From Pontixanthobacter sp. CEM42 (GTDB taxonomy: Bacteria; Pseudomonadota; Alphaproteobacteria; Sphingomonadales; Sphingomonadaceae): a DNA stretch of 64,000 nucleotides. The stretch is taken from positions 248,001-312,000 of the forward strand of contig NZ_JADQTN010000002.1 of NCBI RefSeq assembly GCF_017812015.1, read 5' to 3'. The stretch's first letter is position 1; each line of letters opens with the position of its first letter. The position numbers and the translations under genes were made by a program. Shown here piece after piece: positions 38,055 through 46,316 of the stretch. Under the pieces are notes generated by a model that was not told where the DNA came from, ran no database searches, and was given only the letters and a program-made list of their open reading frames with translations.

Positions 38055-38611
38055 TGAAAACCACACTTCGCAACTCTGCCAAATCCGCGCTGATCGGCTT
38101 CACCCTAACAGCCGCAGCGCTCGGCGGCATGCAATTGCATGCACAGGCCATCGCCGCGCATAATTCCAACGCGCCGGTTGATTTCGATGCGGGACGGATC
38201 GAGTTGCAGGACAAGCAAAACCGCGTTGCTTTATCGGGCAACGTGGTCGTACGGCAGGCCGGCTTGACCGTTCGTTCCAACCGGATGCTGGTCAATTATA
38301 GCGATGCTGGAACACTCCAAATCCAACGCCTGACGGCAACTGGCGGCGTGCAGGTCACGCGCGGTAACGAAGCGGCGAGCGGCGATGTCGCGGTCTATGA
38401 TTTCAATCGCCGGATTATAACCATGGCGGGCAATGTCAGCATACGCCGGGGCGGTGACACGCTGAGCGGCGGACGCCTCGTGATTGATTTGCGGAGCGGT
38501 GTCTCGAGTGTCGATGGCCGCGCGAGCGGTTCGTCTTCAGTAACCGGCGAAACGACAACTGACAGCAATACAGGCCGCGTATCGGGCACCTTCTCGGTCC
38601 CGGAAAACTGA
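38054..38611 (+). CDS. lptA: LPS transport protein LptA (OstA-like)
   Basis: 185 residues. A signal peptide (to about residue 38) precedes an OstA-type jellyroll: INDAGRIELQDKQNRVALSGNVVVRQAGLTVRSNRMLVNY-like strands that form the periplasmic LPS bridge. The C-terminus is Ser/Thr/Gly-rich and ends GTFSVPEN. lptB, which usually follows lptA in this class, is not present; the next gene is holA on the other strand with 14 bp between stops. Confidence 0.88.
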   Translation: MKTTLRNSAKSALIGFTLTAAALGGMQLHAQAIAAHNSNAPVDFDAGRIELQDKQNRVALSGNVVVRQAGLTVRSNRMLVNYSDAGTLQIQRLTATGGVQVTRGNEAASGDVAVYDFNRRIITMAGNVSIRRGGDTLSGGRLVIDLRSGVSSVDGRASGSSSVTGETTTDSNTGRVSGTFSVPEN

Positions 38612-38625
38612 CCCCAAAACTGGTG

Positions 38626-39657
38626 CTAACGGCGCGGTGCCGCCGCGCGGGCGATCTCGGTCAGACCTTGCGATAGCAGCAATTCCGCGGACTGGTTGTT
38701 CGACAACAGCGATCGATGCATTTCGAGCAGTTTGCTGAGTAGTCTGTCCAGTTTCTTCCCGCGCCAGCGTCTAAGCTGGACAGCCAGATCGCGTTCATCC
38801 TTCCAGAAAATCCGGCGTGCGCGTTTTTCCGACTGTATCACGCCACTAATATCGCCGCGCGGCCCGATCTTTGCTGATAGGCTGGCCAATTGTGCGGCAC
38901 GCCTCTCAAACGCCAGCAACAAGCCAACCGGATTAATCGCCAATTCGCGCACCCGCACCAGTTCAGCCTGTAGCTTCTTGGTTTCGCCCGAAAGCACGGC
39001 ATTAACCACCGGCATAAAACCGTCATCCTCGGTCTTCGCGCCAATTGCGTCCAGCACCGCAACATCGACATTGCGCGGCGATTCGGGTGAGGCATCGAGA
39101 TAAAGCGCAATCTTCTCAATCTCGGACTGCGCCAGCCGCACATCCAGACCGGCACCGCGGGCGATCCGTTCGGCAATATCGCCATTGAGCTGCAAGCCCG
39201 CCGTATCACCCATCGCCCGCACCGAACTGCTGACCGAGCGCACATCGGGCGGCCAAAACATCGCGACCAAAGCATCATCGCGTTTTTCAAGCAGCTTGGC
39301 GGTGCGCGATTTATCCGTCGCCGACGTCGCAACAATCAGCACCGGACACGCATCGCCCGTACCAAGTAGCAGATTACCAACCGCATCCAGCGCTTCATCG
39401 CCGCTGGCACGCACCATGATGTGCTTGGTGTCGCCGAAGAGCGATTCTGAGCGTGCCTCATCACCGAGCAGGATCGGATCCTTGCGCAGCGTAACGCCCG
39501 CCATTTCCAGACGCTCACCGGGATCGTCCAGCATGGACACAATTTTGAGCGCAGCGGCGCTGGCGCCAGCCTCATCGGGACCACAAAAATAGAAGACCGA
39601 GCACTCCTTCGCGGCGCGTTGCGCTACTGATCCGAAGTCTTTTTGGGTGGCCTTCAT
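38626..39657 (-). CDS. holA: DNA polymerase III delta subunit
   Basis: 343 residues. HolA is the clamp-loader subunit that opens the sliding clamp. The N-terminal P-loop-like domain starts FYFCGPDEAGASAAALKIV (degenerate, no ATP site, as usual for delta). Family motifs further on are ILVATSATDKSRTAKLLEKRDDALVA-like and SEIEKIALYL. It ends the DUF3576-leuS-lptE-holA transcription unit, 38 bp after lptE. Confidence 0.9.
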   Translation of the reverse strand: MKATQKDFGSVAQRAAKECSVFYFCGPDEAGASAAALKIVSMLDDPGERLEMAGVTLRKDPILLGDEARSESLFGDTKHIMVRASGDEALDAVGNLLLGTGDACPVLIVATSATDKSRTAKLLEKRDDALVAMFWPPDVRSVSSSVRAMGDTAGLQLNGDIAERIARGAGLDVRLAQSEIEKIALYLDASPESPRNVDVAVLDAIGAKTEDDGFMPVVNAVLSGETKKLQAELVRVRELAINPVGLLLAFERRAAQLASLSAKIGPRGDISGVIQSEKRARRIFWKDERDLAVQLRRWRGKKLDRLLSKLLEMHRSLLSNNQSAELLLSQGLTEIARAAAPRR

Positions 39658-39695
39658 CGTGCTCGCTTCATTGGGCTGGCTTCATTGGCGCACGC

Positions 39696-40190
39696 TCAAG
39701 ATTGCGCGCGCAACGTCAAAGCAACCTGCGTTACGATCCGGTCGGCAACTTCACGGGAGAGGTTTTCCAGCGCAGTTTGCTCGGCTGCGATAGTTGCATA
39801 TTCGCTGGAAACCACGTCGATACCGGCGTCGGAACCCGCAGTGGCGTCGAGCAAAATATTGCCGTCAGCCAGATCGACCAATTGATAACGCGCGCGCAGG
39901 ATACGGCGCTCGCGGCCAATCGTATCATCACCCAATACGCCAAGGCCCTCGAGCCGGTCATCAAGCCGGATTTCGAGGCGGTATTTCGTGGCGCCATCTT
40001 GCACGATACCGAGCCGGTCGCGTAGCGCATTGCGCACCAACCAGCCCGCTTGGCCTGCAATGGGTGCGACCTCGACTGAGCCAAGCCCTTGCGCAACGGC
40101 GCCCTGACTGCCGCCAGCATACATCGGCTGCAATCCGCCGCAGGCGGATAGTGGAAGCACCAAAGCCAAGGCTAGGGCGGCCCGCATCAT
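39696..40190 (-). CDS. lptE: LPS-assembly lipoprotein LptE
   Basis: 164 residues. A lipoprotein signal peptide ends in PLSAC (Cys17), followed by GGLQPMY, the family start. LptE plugs the LptD barrel at the outer membrane. The domain has the two-helix, four-strand pattern ([55 protein letters not shown]). The ATG overlaps the leuS stop in ATGA, as found widely in alphaproteobacteria where LeuS, LptE and HolA are adjacent. Confidence 0.9.
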   Translation of the reverse strand: MMRAALALALVLPLSACGGLQPMYAGGSQGAVAQGLGSVEVAPIAGQAGWLVRNALRDRLGIVQDGATKYRLEIRLDDRLEGLGVLGDDTIGRERRILRARYQLVDLADGNILLDATAGSDAGIDVVSSEYATIAAEQTALENLSREVADRIVTQVALTLRAQS

Positions 40191-42706
40191 GTGACGATAT
40201 TGACCAATCTGTCAGGCACTACGATCACTTTGCGAACCTCCGCTCCATCAAGCAAACGCTGGACCTTCTCGCTCGCCAGTGCAAGCGCTTCCATCTCATC
40301 TTTGGGCAACCCTTTGGCGACTGTTAGCGTATCGCGCAGCTTGCCTTTGTGCTGGATGGCGATGGTCACTTCATCATCGACTAGCAGTGCCTCGTCGACT
40401 TCGGGCCACGTAGCTTCAGCGATTAGACCTTCGCCACCCAGCTGTTCCCAAGCCTCTTCAGCGAGGTGTGGCATCATCGGCGATGCGAGCAACAGGATTG
40501 TGCGAATTGCTTCGTTGCGCGTTGTGGATGGCTTGGCTTTCTCGGTCGCGCCGGTGAGTTCGTAGAGACGCGCCACGGCTTTGTTGAAAGACAAGGCTTC
40601 GATATCGTCAGCGACCGCCGCGATGGTTTGATGGGTTTTGCGAGCAAGCGCTTTGTCATCACCCGATGCGCCTGCATCAAACTGACCGAACAAACGCCAC
40701 AGCCGGTGCACGAAGCGCGAGCAGCCTTCGATGCCCGCTTCGGACCACGGAAGGTCGCGCTCTGGCGGACTGTCGGACAACATAAACCAGCGCACCGCAT
40801 CAGCGCCATACGTCTCGATAATGTCATCAGGATCGACGACATTCTTCTTCGACTTCGACATTTTGATGACCCGGCCGATGTCGACCGGCTTGCCATCCAA
40901 TTTCAGAACCGCACTCTCGCCGCCGCGCTCTACTTCGCTCGGAGTAAAGTAAACCTCGCGACCACTGTCTTGGCGCGAATAGGTCTCATGCGTGACCATC
41001 CCCTGCGTGAACAGGCTCGCGAACGGCTCGCCAAAGTCGATCTGACCCATATGTTTGAGCGCGCGTGTCCAGAAGCGGGCATAGAGCAAGTGCAGAATCG
41101 CATGCTCGATCCCGCCAATATATTGCTCGACCGGAAGCCATTTGGCGACTTCCTCCGCATCAAACGGCTTGTCTCCAGGCTGGCTCGCAAAGCGCAGGAA
41201 ATACCATGAGCTATTAGTGAAAGTGTCGAGCGTATCGGTCTCACGCAACGCAGGCTTACCACTGATCGGGCAAGTCGTGTGTTTCCATGTCGGATGCCGA
41301 TCGAGTGGATTGCCGGGTTCTTCGAAATCGATATCCTCGGGCAGCTCTAGCGGCAGTTGATCTTTGGGTACGGGCACTGGCCCATGATCCGGACTGTAAA
41401 TGATCGGGATTGGCGTGCCCCAATAACGCTGGCGCGAAACCCCCCAATCGCGCAGCCGCCAGACGGTTTTGCCTTCACCGCAGCCTTGAGACTCCAGCTT
41501 GCTGATGATCGCTGCCTTGGCCTCATCAACCGTCATGCCATCATAGCTTTGCGAGTTGACGAGTACGCCGTCTCCGGATTCAGCCTCGGTCAACGGCGAA
41601 TCCGCATCAGCCGGATCGCTGGCGATAACGCGCGCAATCGGCAGTTGATATTTCTTGGCGAAATCAAAGTCGCGCTGATCGTGGCCGGGAACGCCCATCA
41701 CCGCGCCAGTGCCGTAGTCCATCAGCACGAAATTCGCGACATAGACCGGCAATTGAACATTGGGGTCGAGCGGGTGCTGGGCGGCAATACCAGTATCGAA
41801 ACCAAGCTTCTCGGCCGTTTCCAGTTCCGCAGCCGTGGTCCCGCCTGCCTTGCATTTCTCGATAAATGCCTGCGCGTCCGAATTATCCACCGCTACGCCC
41901 TGCGCGATCGGATGATCCGCAGCGACGGCGACAAAGCTTGCTCCGAAAATCGTGTCAGGACGGGTCGAATAGACTTCGACCTTTTGGCCGTCTGACAGCT
42001 CAAACGCGAACTGCAAACCTTGCGATTTGCCAATCCAGTTTTCCTGCATCAACCGGACTTTGTCGGGCCAATCTTTCAGCTCGCCCAAACCGTCCAGCAA
42101 ATCATCCGCAAAATCGGTGATCTTGAGGAACCACTGGTTGAGCTTGCGCTTCTCGACCTCTGCGCCGCTGCGCCAGCCCTTGCCGTCGATCACCTGCTCG
42201 TTAGCGAGCACAGTATTGTCGACCGGGTCCCAATTGACCTCGCTTTCTTTGCGGTAGACGAGGCCCGCGTTGAACATGTCGATAAACAGTGCTTGCTCAT
42301 GCCCGTAATATTCGGGATCGCAGGTGGCGAATTCACGGTTCCAGTCGAGCGCAAAGCCGATGCGCTTCAACTGCGCTTTCATGTTAGCGATATTGTCGCG
42401 CGTCCAGCCGCCCGGATGAACGCCTTTCTCCATCGCCGCGTTTTCCGCTGGCATTCCGAAGGCGTCCCAGCCCATCGGATGGAGCACCTCGTGCCCGCGC
42501 ATCTTCTTATAGCGCGCCAGCACGTCGCCCATCGTGTAATTGCGGACGTGGCCGATATGGATGCGCCCGCTGGGATAGGGGAACATCTCCAACACATAGC
42601 TTTTCGGTTTGTCGCTATTGCTGTCAGCTTCGAAACAGCGCGCTTCGTCCCATGCGCGTTGCCAGCGCCCGTCCGCTATTGACGGATCGAAACGGTTCTC
42701 GGTCAT
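40187..42706 (-). CDS. leuS: Leucyl-tRNA synthetase
   Basis: 839 residues, full class I enzyme. It charges tRNA-Leu. HIGH motif: [16 protein letters not shown] (about residue 45). KMSKS motif: [14 protein letters not shown] (about residue 605). The CP1 editing domain lies between, with [14 protein letters not shown] near residue 245. The lptE gene overlaps its stop. Confidence 0.97.
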   Translation of the reverse strand: MTENRFDPSIADGRWQRAWDEARCFEADSNSDKPKSYVLEMFPYPSGRIHIGHVRNYTMGDVLARYKKMRGHEVLHPMGWDAFGMPAENAAMEKGVHPGGWTRDNIANMKAQLKRIGFALDWNREFATCDPEYYGHEQALFIDMFNAGLVYRKESEVNWDPVDNTVLANEQVIDGKGWRSGAEVEKRKLNQWFLKITDFADDLLDGLGELKDWPDKVRLMQENWIGKSQGLQFAFELSDGQKVEVYSTRPDTIFGASFVAVAADHPIAQGVAVDNSDAQAFIEKCKAGGTTAAELETAEKLGFDTGIAAQHPLDPNVQLPVYVANFVLMDYGTGAVMGVPGHDQRDFDFAKKYQLPIARVIASDPADADSPLTEAESGDGVLVNSQSYDGMTVDEAKAAIISKLESQGCGEGKTVWRLRDWGVSRQRYWGTPIPIIYSPDHGPVPVPKDQLPLELPEDIDFEEPGNPLDRHPTWKHTTCPISGKPALRETDTLDTFTNSSWYFLRFASQPGDKPFDAEEVAKWLPVEQYIGGIEHAILHLLYARFWTRALKHMGQIDFGEPFASLFTQGMVTHETYSRQDSGREVYFTPSEVERGGESAVLKLDGKPVDIGRVIKMSKSKKNVVDPDDIIETYGADAVRWFMLSDSPPERDLPWSEAGIEGCSRFVHRLWRLFGQFDAGASGDDKALARKTHQTIAAVADDIEALSFNKAVARLYELTGATEKAKPSTTRNEAIRTILLLASPMMPHLAEEAWEQLGGEGLIAEATWPEVDEALLVDDEVTIAIQHKGKLRDTLTVAKGLPKDEMEALALASEKVQRLLDGAEVRKVIVVPDRLVNIVT

Positions 42707-42739
42707 AGAATTCCCGTCCGGCTCATCAGAGCCGCATGT

Positions 42740-43195
42740 TTAGCTTTTGAAAGACTTCCGGCGAAGATCGCGGGCCTTGGTCAGGATGATATCTTCCAGC
42801 TTCTGCACAGTGGCAGCTTGAACCGGAGCATCGACCCAGCCGCCGCCTTGCGCAACTTGACGGCTCGCCGCGACGCGCAAAGCGTCAGCGCGCAGATCTT
42901 GATCCAGAATGGTCACAGTAACTTTCACACGCTCGCCGGGGTTCGTCGGGTTCGCGTACCAGTCGGTCACGATCACGCCACCCGCACTATCGGCTTGTAG
43001 TAGTGGAGCGAAAGCAACAGTATCGAGCGCCGCGCGCCATAGGTAGGAATTGACGCCAATCGTGGTCAGTTGTGACGCGGCCAAATCGGCAGATGGGCGC
43101 TCACGCCCCCCTCCGCATGCGGCAAGGCTACCAAGCGCAGCTGTCACGAGCAGCATGCGTGAAAAACGGGAAGCGAAGATTGTGTGTGCGCTCAT
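42740..43195 (-). CDS. DUF3576 lipoprotein
   Basis: 151 residues. The signal peptide ends in the lipobox SLAAC (Cys27). The mature domain has the DUF3576 family signature NSYLWRAALDTVAFAPLLQADSAGG (described here in two parts: NSYLWRAALD and LQADSAGGVIVTDWY). The function is unknown. It is located 33 bp upstream of leuS, the usual position in alphaproteobacteria. A small hairpin (42719-42734) lies between the two genes. Confidence 0.88.
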   Translation of the reverse strand: MSAHTIFASRFSRMLLVTAALGSLAACGGGRERPSADLAASQLTTIGVNSYLWRAALDTVAFAPLLQADSAGGVIVTDWYANPTNPGERVKVTVTILDQDLRADALRVAASRQVAQGGGWVDAPVQAATVQKLEDIILTKARDLRRKSFKS

Positions 43196-43562
43196 GGTGA
43201 TTTCACATTGTCCTATTAACGGCGTTAGGGCCTCTATAACCCGCCAACACGGCGCGGCAAGGCATAGCAGGCAATTTCACCGCATGAGCCTCAACGCGCA
43301 AAAGGATCGGAAGTGACCCCGCTGGCGGCGGCACAAAGCCGACTCGGGCGTGAATAGCGGCTTAATCCGCGATAATTTTGTGGGACTCCTGCAACACTGC
43401 TCCACAACATCGCGGCGGCACTGTGGAAAAGCTGGTCATTTCGCAGGGCAAATGTAACTTAGTGCTGATCTGATTCGTATGTATTGTGAGTTTGATGCGC
43501 GAGAGTCAGCAAATGTTCAGGCCAATTGGGGTCTGATGCAGAGAGGAAAACGGGCGAGATTA
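43196..43562. other. Intergenic region between DUF3576 and the next gene
   Basis: 367 bp with no convincing gene. It serves as the divergent promoter area. It holds a short inverted repeat TCCACA/TGTGGA and one perfect DnaA-box-like nonamer (TGTGGAAAA, 43422-43430). No further cluster of boxes or AT-rich stretch supports an origin. Start codons upstream of 43563 in the same frame give longer versions of the next protein. Confidence 0.5.
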
Positions 43563-44330
43563 ATGGCAAAGCCAGCTAACATGGCAGGGATTGGCAAGAT
43601 CGGCATGGCGCTTGGCGCTGCTGCTGCTGTCGCTCTCGCTGTGCCCAGCGCTGGTCTGGCCCTTGGTGACACCGAAGTGGCAAGTGCCAACTCGGGTAAA
43701 GCCGAATTCGCACTCTTCACCCCGTCTACTGTTGATCCAAAACTGGCTCGCCGCGTTGCTGAAAGCATCCGCGCCAAAGGCCTTGATCTGCGTTTCACTC
43801 CTGCAGGGACTGCTGCAATCCGCGACAAGACCGTAACAGTCGCCGTACGCGTTGATGATCAGACCGCACGGGTTATCTCAGTACGCTCCGCCGCGAAAAT
43901 CGCGCAGTCCAAAGCTGGACCGCGCAGCGTTGCGATTGCCCCGACACGCTACAATCTTGGCATTGCGCGCGGTTATCAGACATTCGCCAAGGCGCCGAAG
44001 CTTGCTGCGGAAATGCCAGCCGGTGTTCGATCGATCGAAATGCCCGATCTGGCTGATTACAAGCCGATCGAAAGCACTGCACCAGACAAGCCAAGCCGCT
44101 TCAAGCCGCGTATCGCGCTTGAGAATAACGGCAATCTTGGCCGCGCACCGCGTACTCTTGAAGGCCAAGGCGAACAAATGGTTGATCTTGGCGGTGCATA
44201 TCGCGTGACTAAGAATCTGGATGTGACCGCAGGTGTCCGTCTGTCGCAAGACCGCGACCGGATTGCTCCGCTGACTGACAATGTTCAGGACAACCAAGCT
44301 GTCTATGTCGGAACCCAGTTCCGCTTCTAA
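43563..44330 (+). CDS. Unknown exported protein with outer-membrane-like C-terminus
   Basis: About 255 residues. A signal-peptide-like N-terminus (IGMALGAAAAVALAVPSAGLALG) is followed by a domain (about residues 50-130, KAEFALFTPSTVDPKLARRVAESIR and TVTVAVRVDD), a linker, and a last segment of beta-like sequence (YRVTKNLDVTAGVRLSQDRD, VYVGTQFRF) that ends in Phe. Such an ending is typical of outer-membrane beta strands. GCT codons for Ala are frequent, hinting at strong expression. I do not recognise a family. ATG at 43536 and 43479 are longer alternatives. A canonical terminator follows. Confidence 0.75.
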   Translation: MAKPANMAGIGKIGMALGAAAAVALAVPSAGLALGDTEVASANSGKAEFALFTPSTVDPKLARRVAESIRAKGLDLRFTPAGTAAIRDKTVTVAVRVDDQTARVISVRSAAKIAQSKAGPRSVAIAPTRYNLGIARGYQTFAKAPKLAAEMPAGVRSIEMPDLADYKPIESTAPDKPSRFKPRIALENNGNLGRAPRTLEGQGEQMVDLGGAYRVTKNLDVTAGVRLSQDRDRIAPLTDNVQDNQAVYVGTQFRF

Positions 44331-44364
44331 GCGCTTCAAGAATTCGATTTCACAAGGCTGCTCG

Positions 44365-44387
44365 ACCCTGCTTTGGCAGGGTTTTTT
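44365..44387 (+). terminator. Rho-independent terminator
   Basis: Perfect 7-bp stem ACCCTGC (44365-44371) and GCAGGGT (44376-44382), TTTG loop, then five more T. It lies 34 bp after the stop of the 43563 gene. It is the clearest terminator in the window. Confidence 0.92.
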
Positions 44388-44477
44388 GTTGTGTTGGCCG
44401 CAGGCTCACCTATTGCATGACGCTACGGCACAGGCGGATGTCGCCAGTAGCAATGCAGCGATAAAGAGGTGAGTGAA

Positions 44478-45200
44478 ATGACACGTGTGGCAATCGTAAC
44501 CGGCGGCACCCGCGGCATCGGCAGAGCAATCTGCGAGAATTTGCGCGATAGCGGCTTCACCGTGGTAGCCAATTATGGCGGCAATGACCAGAAGGCACAG
44601 CAATTTACCGCGGAAACCGGCATCAAGGCGTACAAATGGGATGTCGGCGACCACGAGGCCTCACTCGCGGGATGCGCGCAAGTCGCAGACGATCTCGGGC
44701 CGATAGATGCGGTGGTCAACAATGCTGGTATCACGCGCGATGGTACGCTGCATAAGATGAGCTATGATGACTGGCACGAAGTGATGCGCGTCAATCTGGG
44801 CGGGTGTTTCAACATGGCCAAAGCCTGCTTCCCCGGCATGCGCGAGCGCAAATGGGGCAGGGTCGTCAATATCGGCTCGATCAACGGTCAGGCGGGGCAG
44901 TATGGTCAGGTAAACTATGCCGCTGCCAAATCGGGTATCCACGGCTTCACCAAAGCGCTGGCGCAAGAAGGCGCGAAATTCGGCGTGACTGTAAACGCCA
45001 TCGCACCTGGTTATATCGACACAGATATGGTCGCCGCTGTGCCCGAACCGGTCCTCGAAAAGATCGTCGCCAAGATTCCCGTCGGACGCCTCGGCCAAGC
45101 CAGTGAGATCGCGCGCGCGGTTGGCTTCTTCTGCTCGGAAGAAGCCGGCTTCGTCACCGGCTCAACCATGAGCGTCAATGGCGGACAGCATATGTATTAA
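44478..45200 (+). CDS. phaB: Acetoacetyl-CoA reductase
   Basis: 240 residues, SDR fold. It reduces acetoacetyl-CoA to (R)-3-hydroxybutyryl-CoA with NADPH for PHB synthesis. Cofactor motif GGTRGIG (residues 8-14), NNAGITRDGTLHKM typical of PhaB, catalytic Ser/Tyr/Lys (NIGSINGQ and YAAAKSG). GAGG precedes the ATG at 44478 with 8-base spacing; a GTG three codons upstream overlaps that site. No phaA or phaC is adjacent, though two thiolases elsewhere in the window could supply acetoacetyl-CoA. A FabG-like role is the alternative. Confidence 0.88.
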   Translation: MTRVAIVTGGTRGIGRAICENLRDSGFTVVANYGGNDQKAQQFTAETGIKAYKWDVGDHEASLAGCAQVADDLGPIDAVVNNAGITRDGTLHKMSYDDWHEVMRVNLGGCFNMAKACFPGMRERKWGRVVNIGSINGQAGQYGQVNYAAAKSGIHGFTKALAQEGAKFGVTVNAIAPGYIDTDMVAAVPEPVLEKIVAKIPVGRLGQASEIARAVGFFCSEEAGFVTGSTMSVNGGQHMY

Positions 45201-45205
45201 TGATG

Positions 45206-45233
45206 CTGAGGGCGCTTTCTTTTGCGCCCCCAG
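45206..45233. terminator. Possible bidirectional terminator between phaB and DUF6607
   Basis: Ten-bp GC-rich arms (45206-45215 and 45224-45233, one mismatch) around a TTTCTTTT loop, just after the phaB stop. Neither side has a good T-tract, so termination is uncertain. Confidence 0.45.
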
Positions 45234-45250
45234 CTTCTCATACATCCGTC

Positions 45251-46285
45251 TCAATAGTCGGTTTTCTCAGCCGGTTCACGCAGTCGCGCAGCCAATGGTG
45301 GCAGATCGGTTGTCGTCTTGTCTGCGATCACAGCCTTGGCTTCGATGATCGCTGCATTAGCCGATTTATCTCCTGCAGCAACTTCGCTGGCGAGGCCCAT
45401 TAGCGGCATATACAGCTGATCAGGTTCACCCTTTTGCGTGAGCGCAAATGGTTTGCCCGCCGCTTCTATGCGGTTCCAGATATCGCGGACGCCGGCCCAA
45501 TAGGCTGCGGTCTTCGTCCAATATTCATCGCCGACTTCGGTCGGGAAGGCGTCGCTCTTGACGTAAGTGTTCACTCCGACTTCGCGCACCAACACGCGGG
45601 CTTCGCCGTCGAGTGCAAGCTTGGAATTATCCTGCTCATGCACCCAGCCATCGGGCGTAATCGCATGGCGGTTCATCGCCACAACCGCATGATAATCATC
45701 GCGCTTCGTCATGTCGCGGCGGGGTAACGGACGCCATTCTGCGGGCGGGACCCATTCGGAAACGCCGTTCTCGTGGCTCCAATGTCCGACCGCCCCATAG
45801 CGCGGGGAATCGTCAACCTGATAAACAGCCTGCGACCAGTTGCCTGCGCTGTCATCCTCGCTGACATCGCGCATTTCCCATGCGTTGCCGCCGATAAAGT
45901 TCAGCACTTTCTTGGGCTGGTACTGCCAATCCTGCCGCCAGTGCTTGATCGGCATCTTCTGTTCACCGCCAACGACAAGGATGTGCTGCAGACTGATAAA
46001 ATCGCCGCGATCCTCGATCACGCGGACGATCTCATAGCCGCCAGAAAGATACGGGTCTTTGGGTTCATAGCCTTCAGTGAACGCAACCGTTTCAGTAAAC
46101 TTGAACTGGACTTTATAATCGCCCGTCATCGCGAGAATAGCTGCGCGATCCTGTTCAAATTTCTGCTGCTCGGCGCTTTGCATTGCCTCATCGACCTGAG
46201 CCTGTCCTTGAGCCTGTAGTGGTGCGCCTACCGAAGCGGTGGTTGCACAAAGAACGGCGGCGAGTGTTGCTGTCAGATATTTCAT
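45251..46285 (-). CDS. DUF6607 family exported protein
   Basis: 344 residues with a signal peptide (to about residue 26, VGAPLQAQG). The sequence matches my memory of the DUF6607 family: AILAMTGDYKVQFKFTETVAF, SGGYEIVRVIEDRGDFISLQHILVV and HWRQDWQYQPKKVLNFIGGNAW-type segments (quoted in parts). It lies 31 bp downstream of the heme-type TonB receptor on the same strand. Because it is periplasmic and co-transcribed with the receptor, a role in heme or iron handling is plausible but unproven. Confidence 0.8.
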   Translation of the reverse strand: MKYLTATLAAVLCATTASVGAPLQAQGQAQVDEAMQSAEQQKFEQDRAAILAMTGDYKVQFKFTETVAFTEGYEPKDPYLSGGYEIVRVIEDRGDFISLQHILVVGGEQKMPIKHWRQDWQYQPKKVLNFIGGNAWEMRDVSEDDSAGNWSQAVYQVDDSPRYGAVGHWSHENGVSEWVPPAEWRPLPRRDMTKRDDYHAVVAMNRHAITPDGWVHEQDNSKLALDGEARVLVREVGVNTYVKSDAFPTEVGDEYWTKTAAYWAGVRDIWNRIEAAGKPFALTQKGEPDQLYMPLMGLASEVAAGDKSANAAIIEAKAVIADKTTTDLPPLAARLREPAEKTDY

Positions 46286-46316
46286 ATGATGTCCCTCTTG
46301 AACAGAAATGGCGCGG

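Noticed and set aside
42719-42734. CGGCTC-ATCA-GAGCCG hairpin between DUF3576 and leuS as a terminator
   Set aside because: No T-tract follows and the genes appear to be one transcription unit; it may only be an intercistronic stem.
43400-43440. DnaA-box-like nonamer TGTGGAAAA with a nearby TCCACA/TGTGGA repeat as a possible origin
   Set aside because: Only one box, no AT-rich unwinding region, and no dnaA, parAB or hemE nearby.
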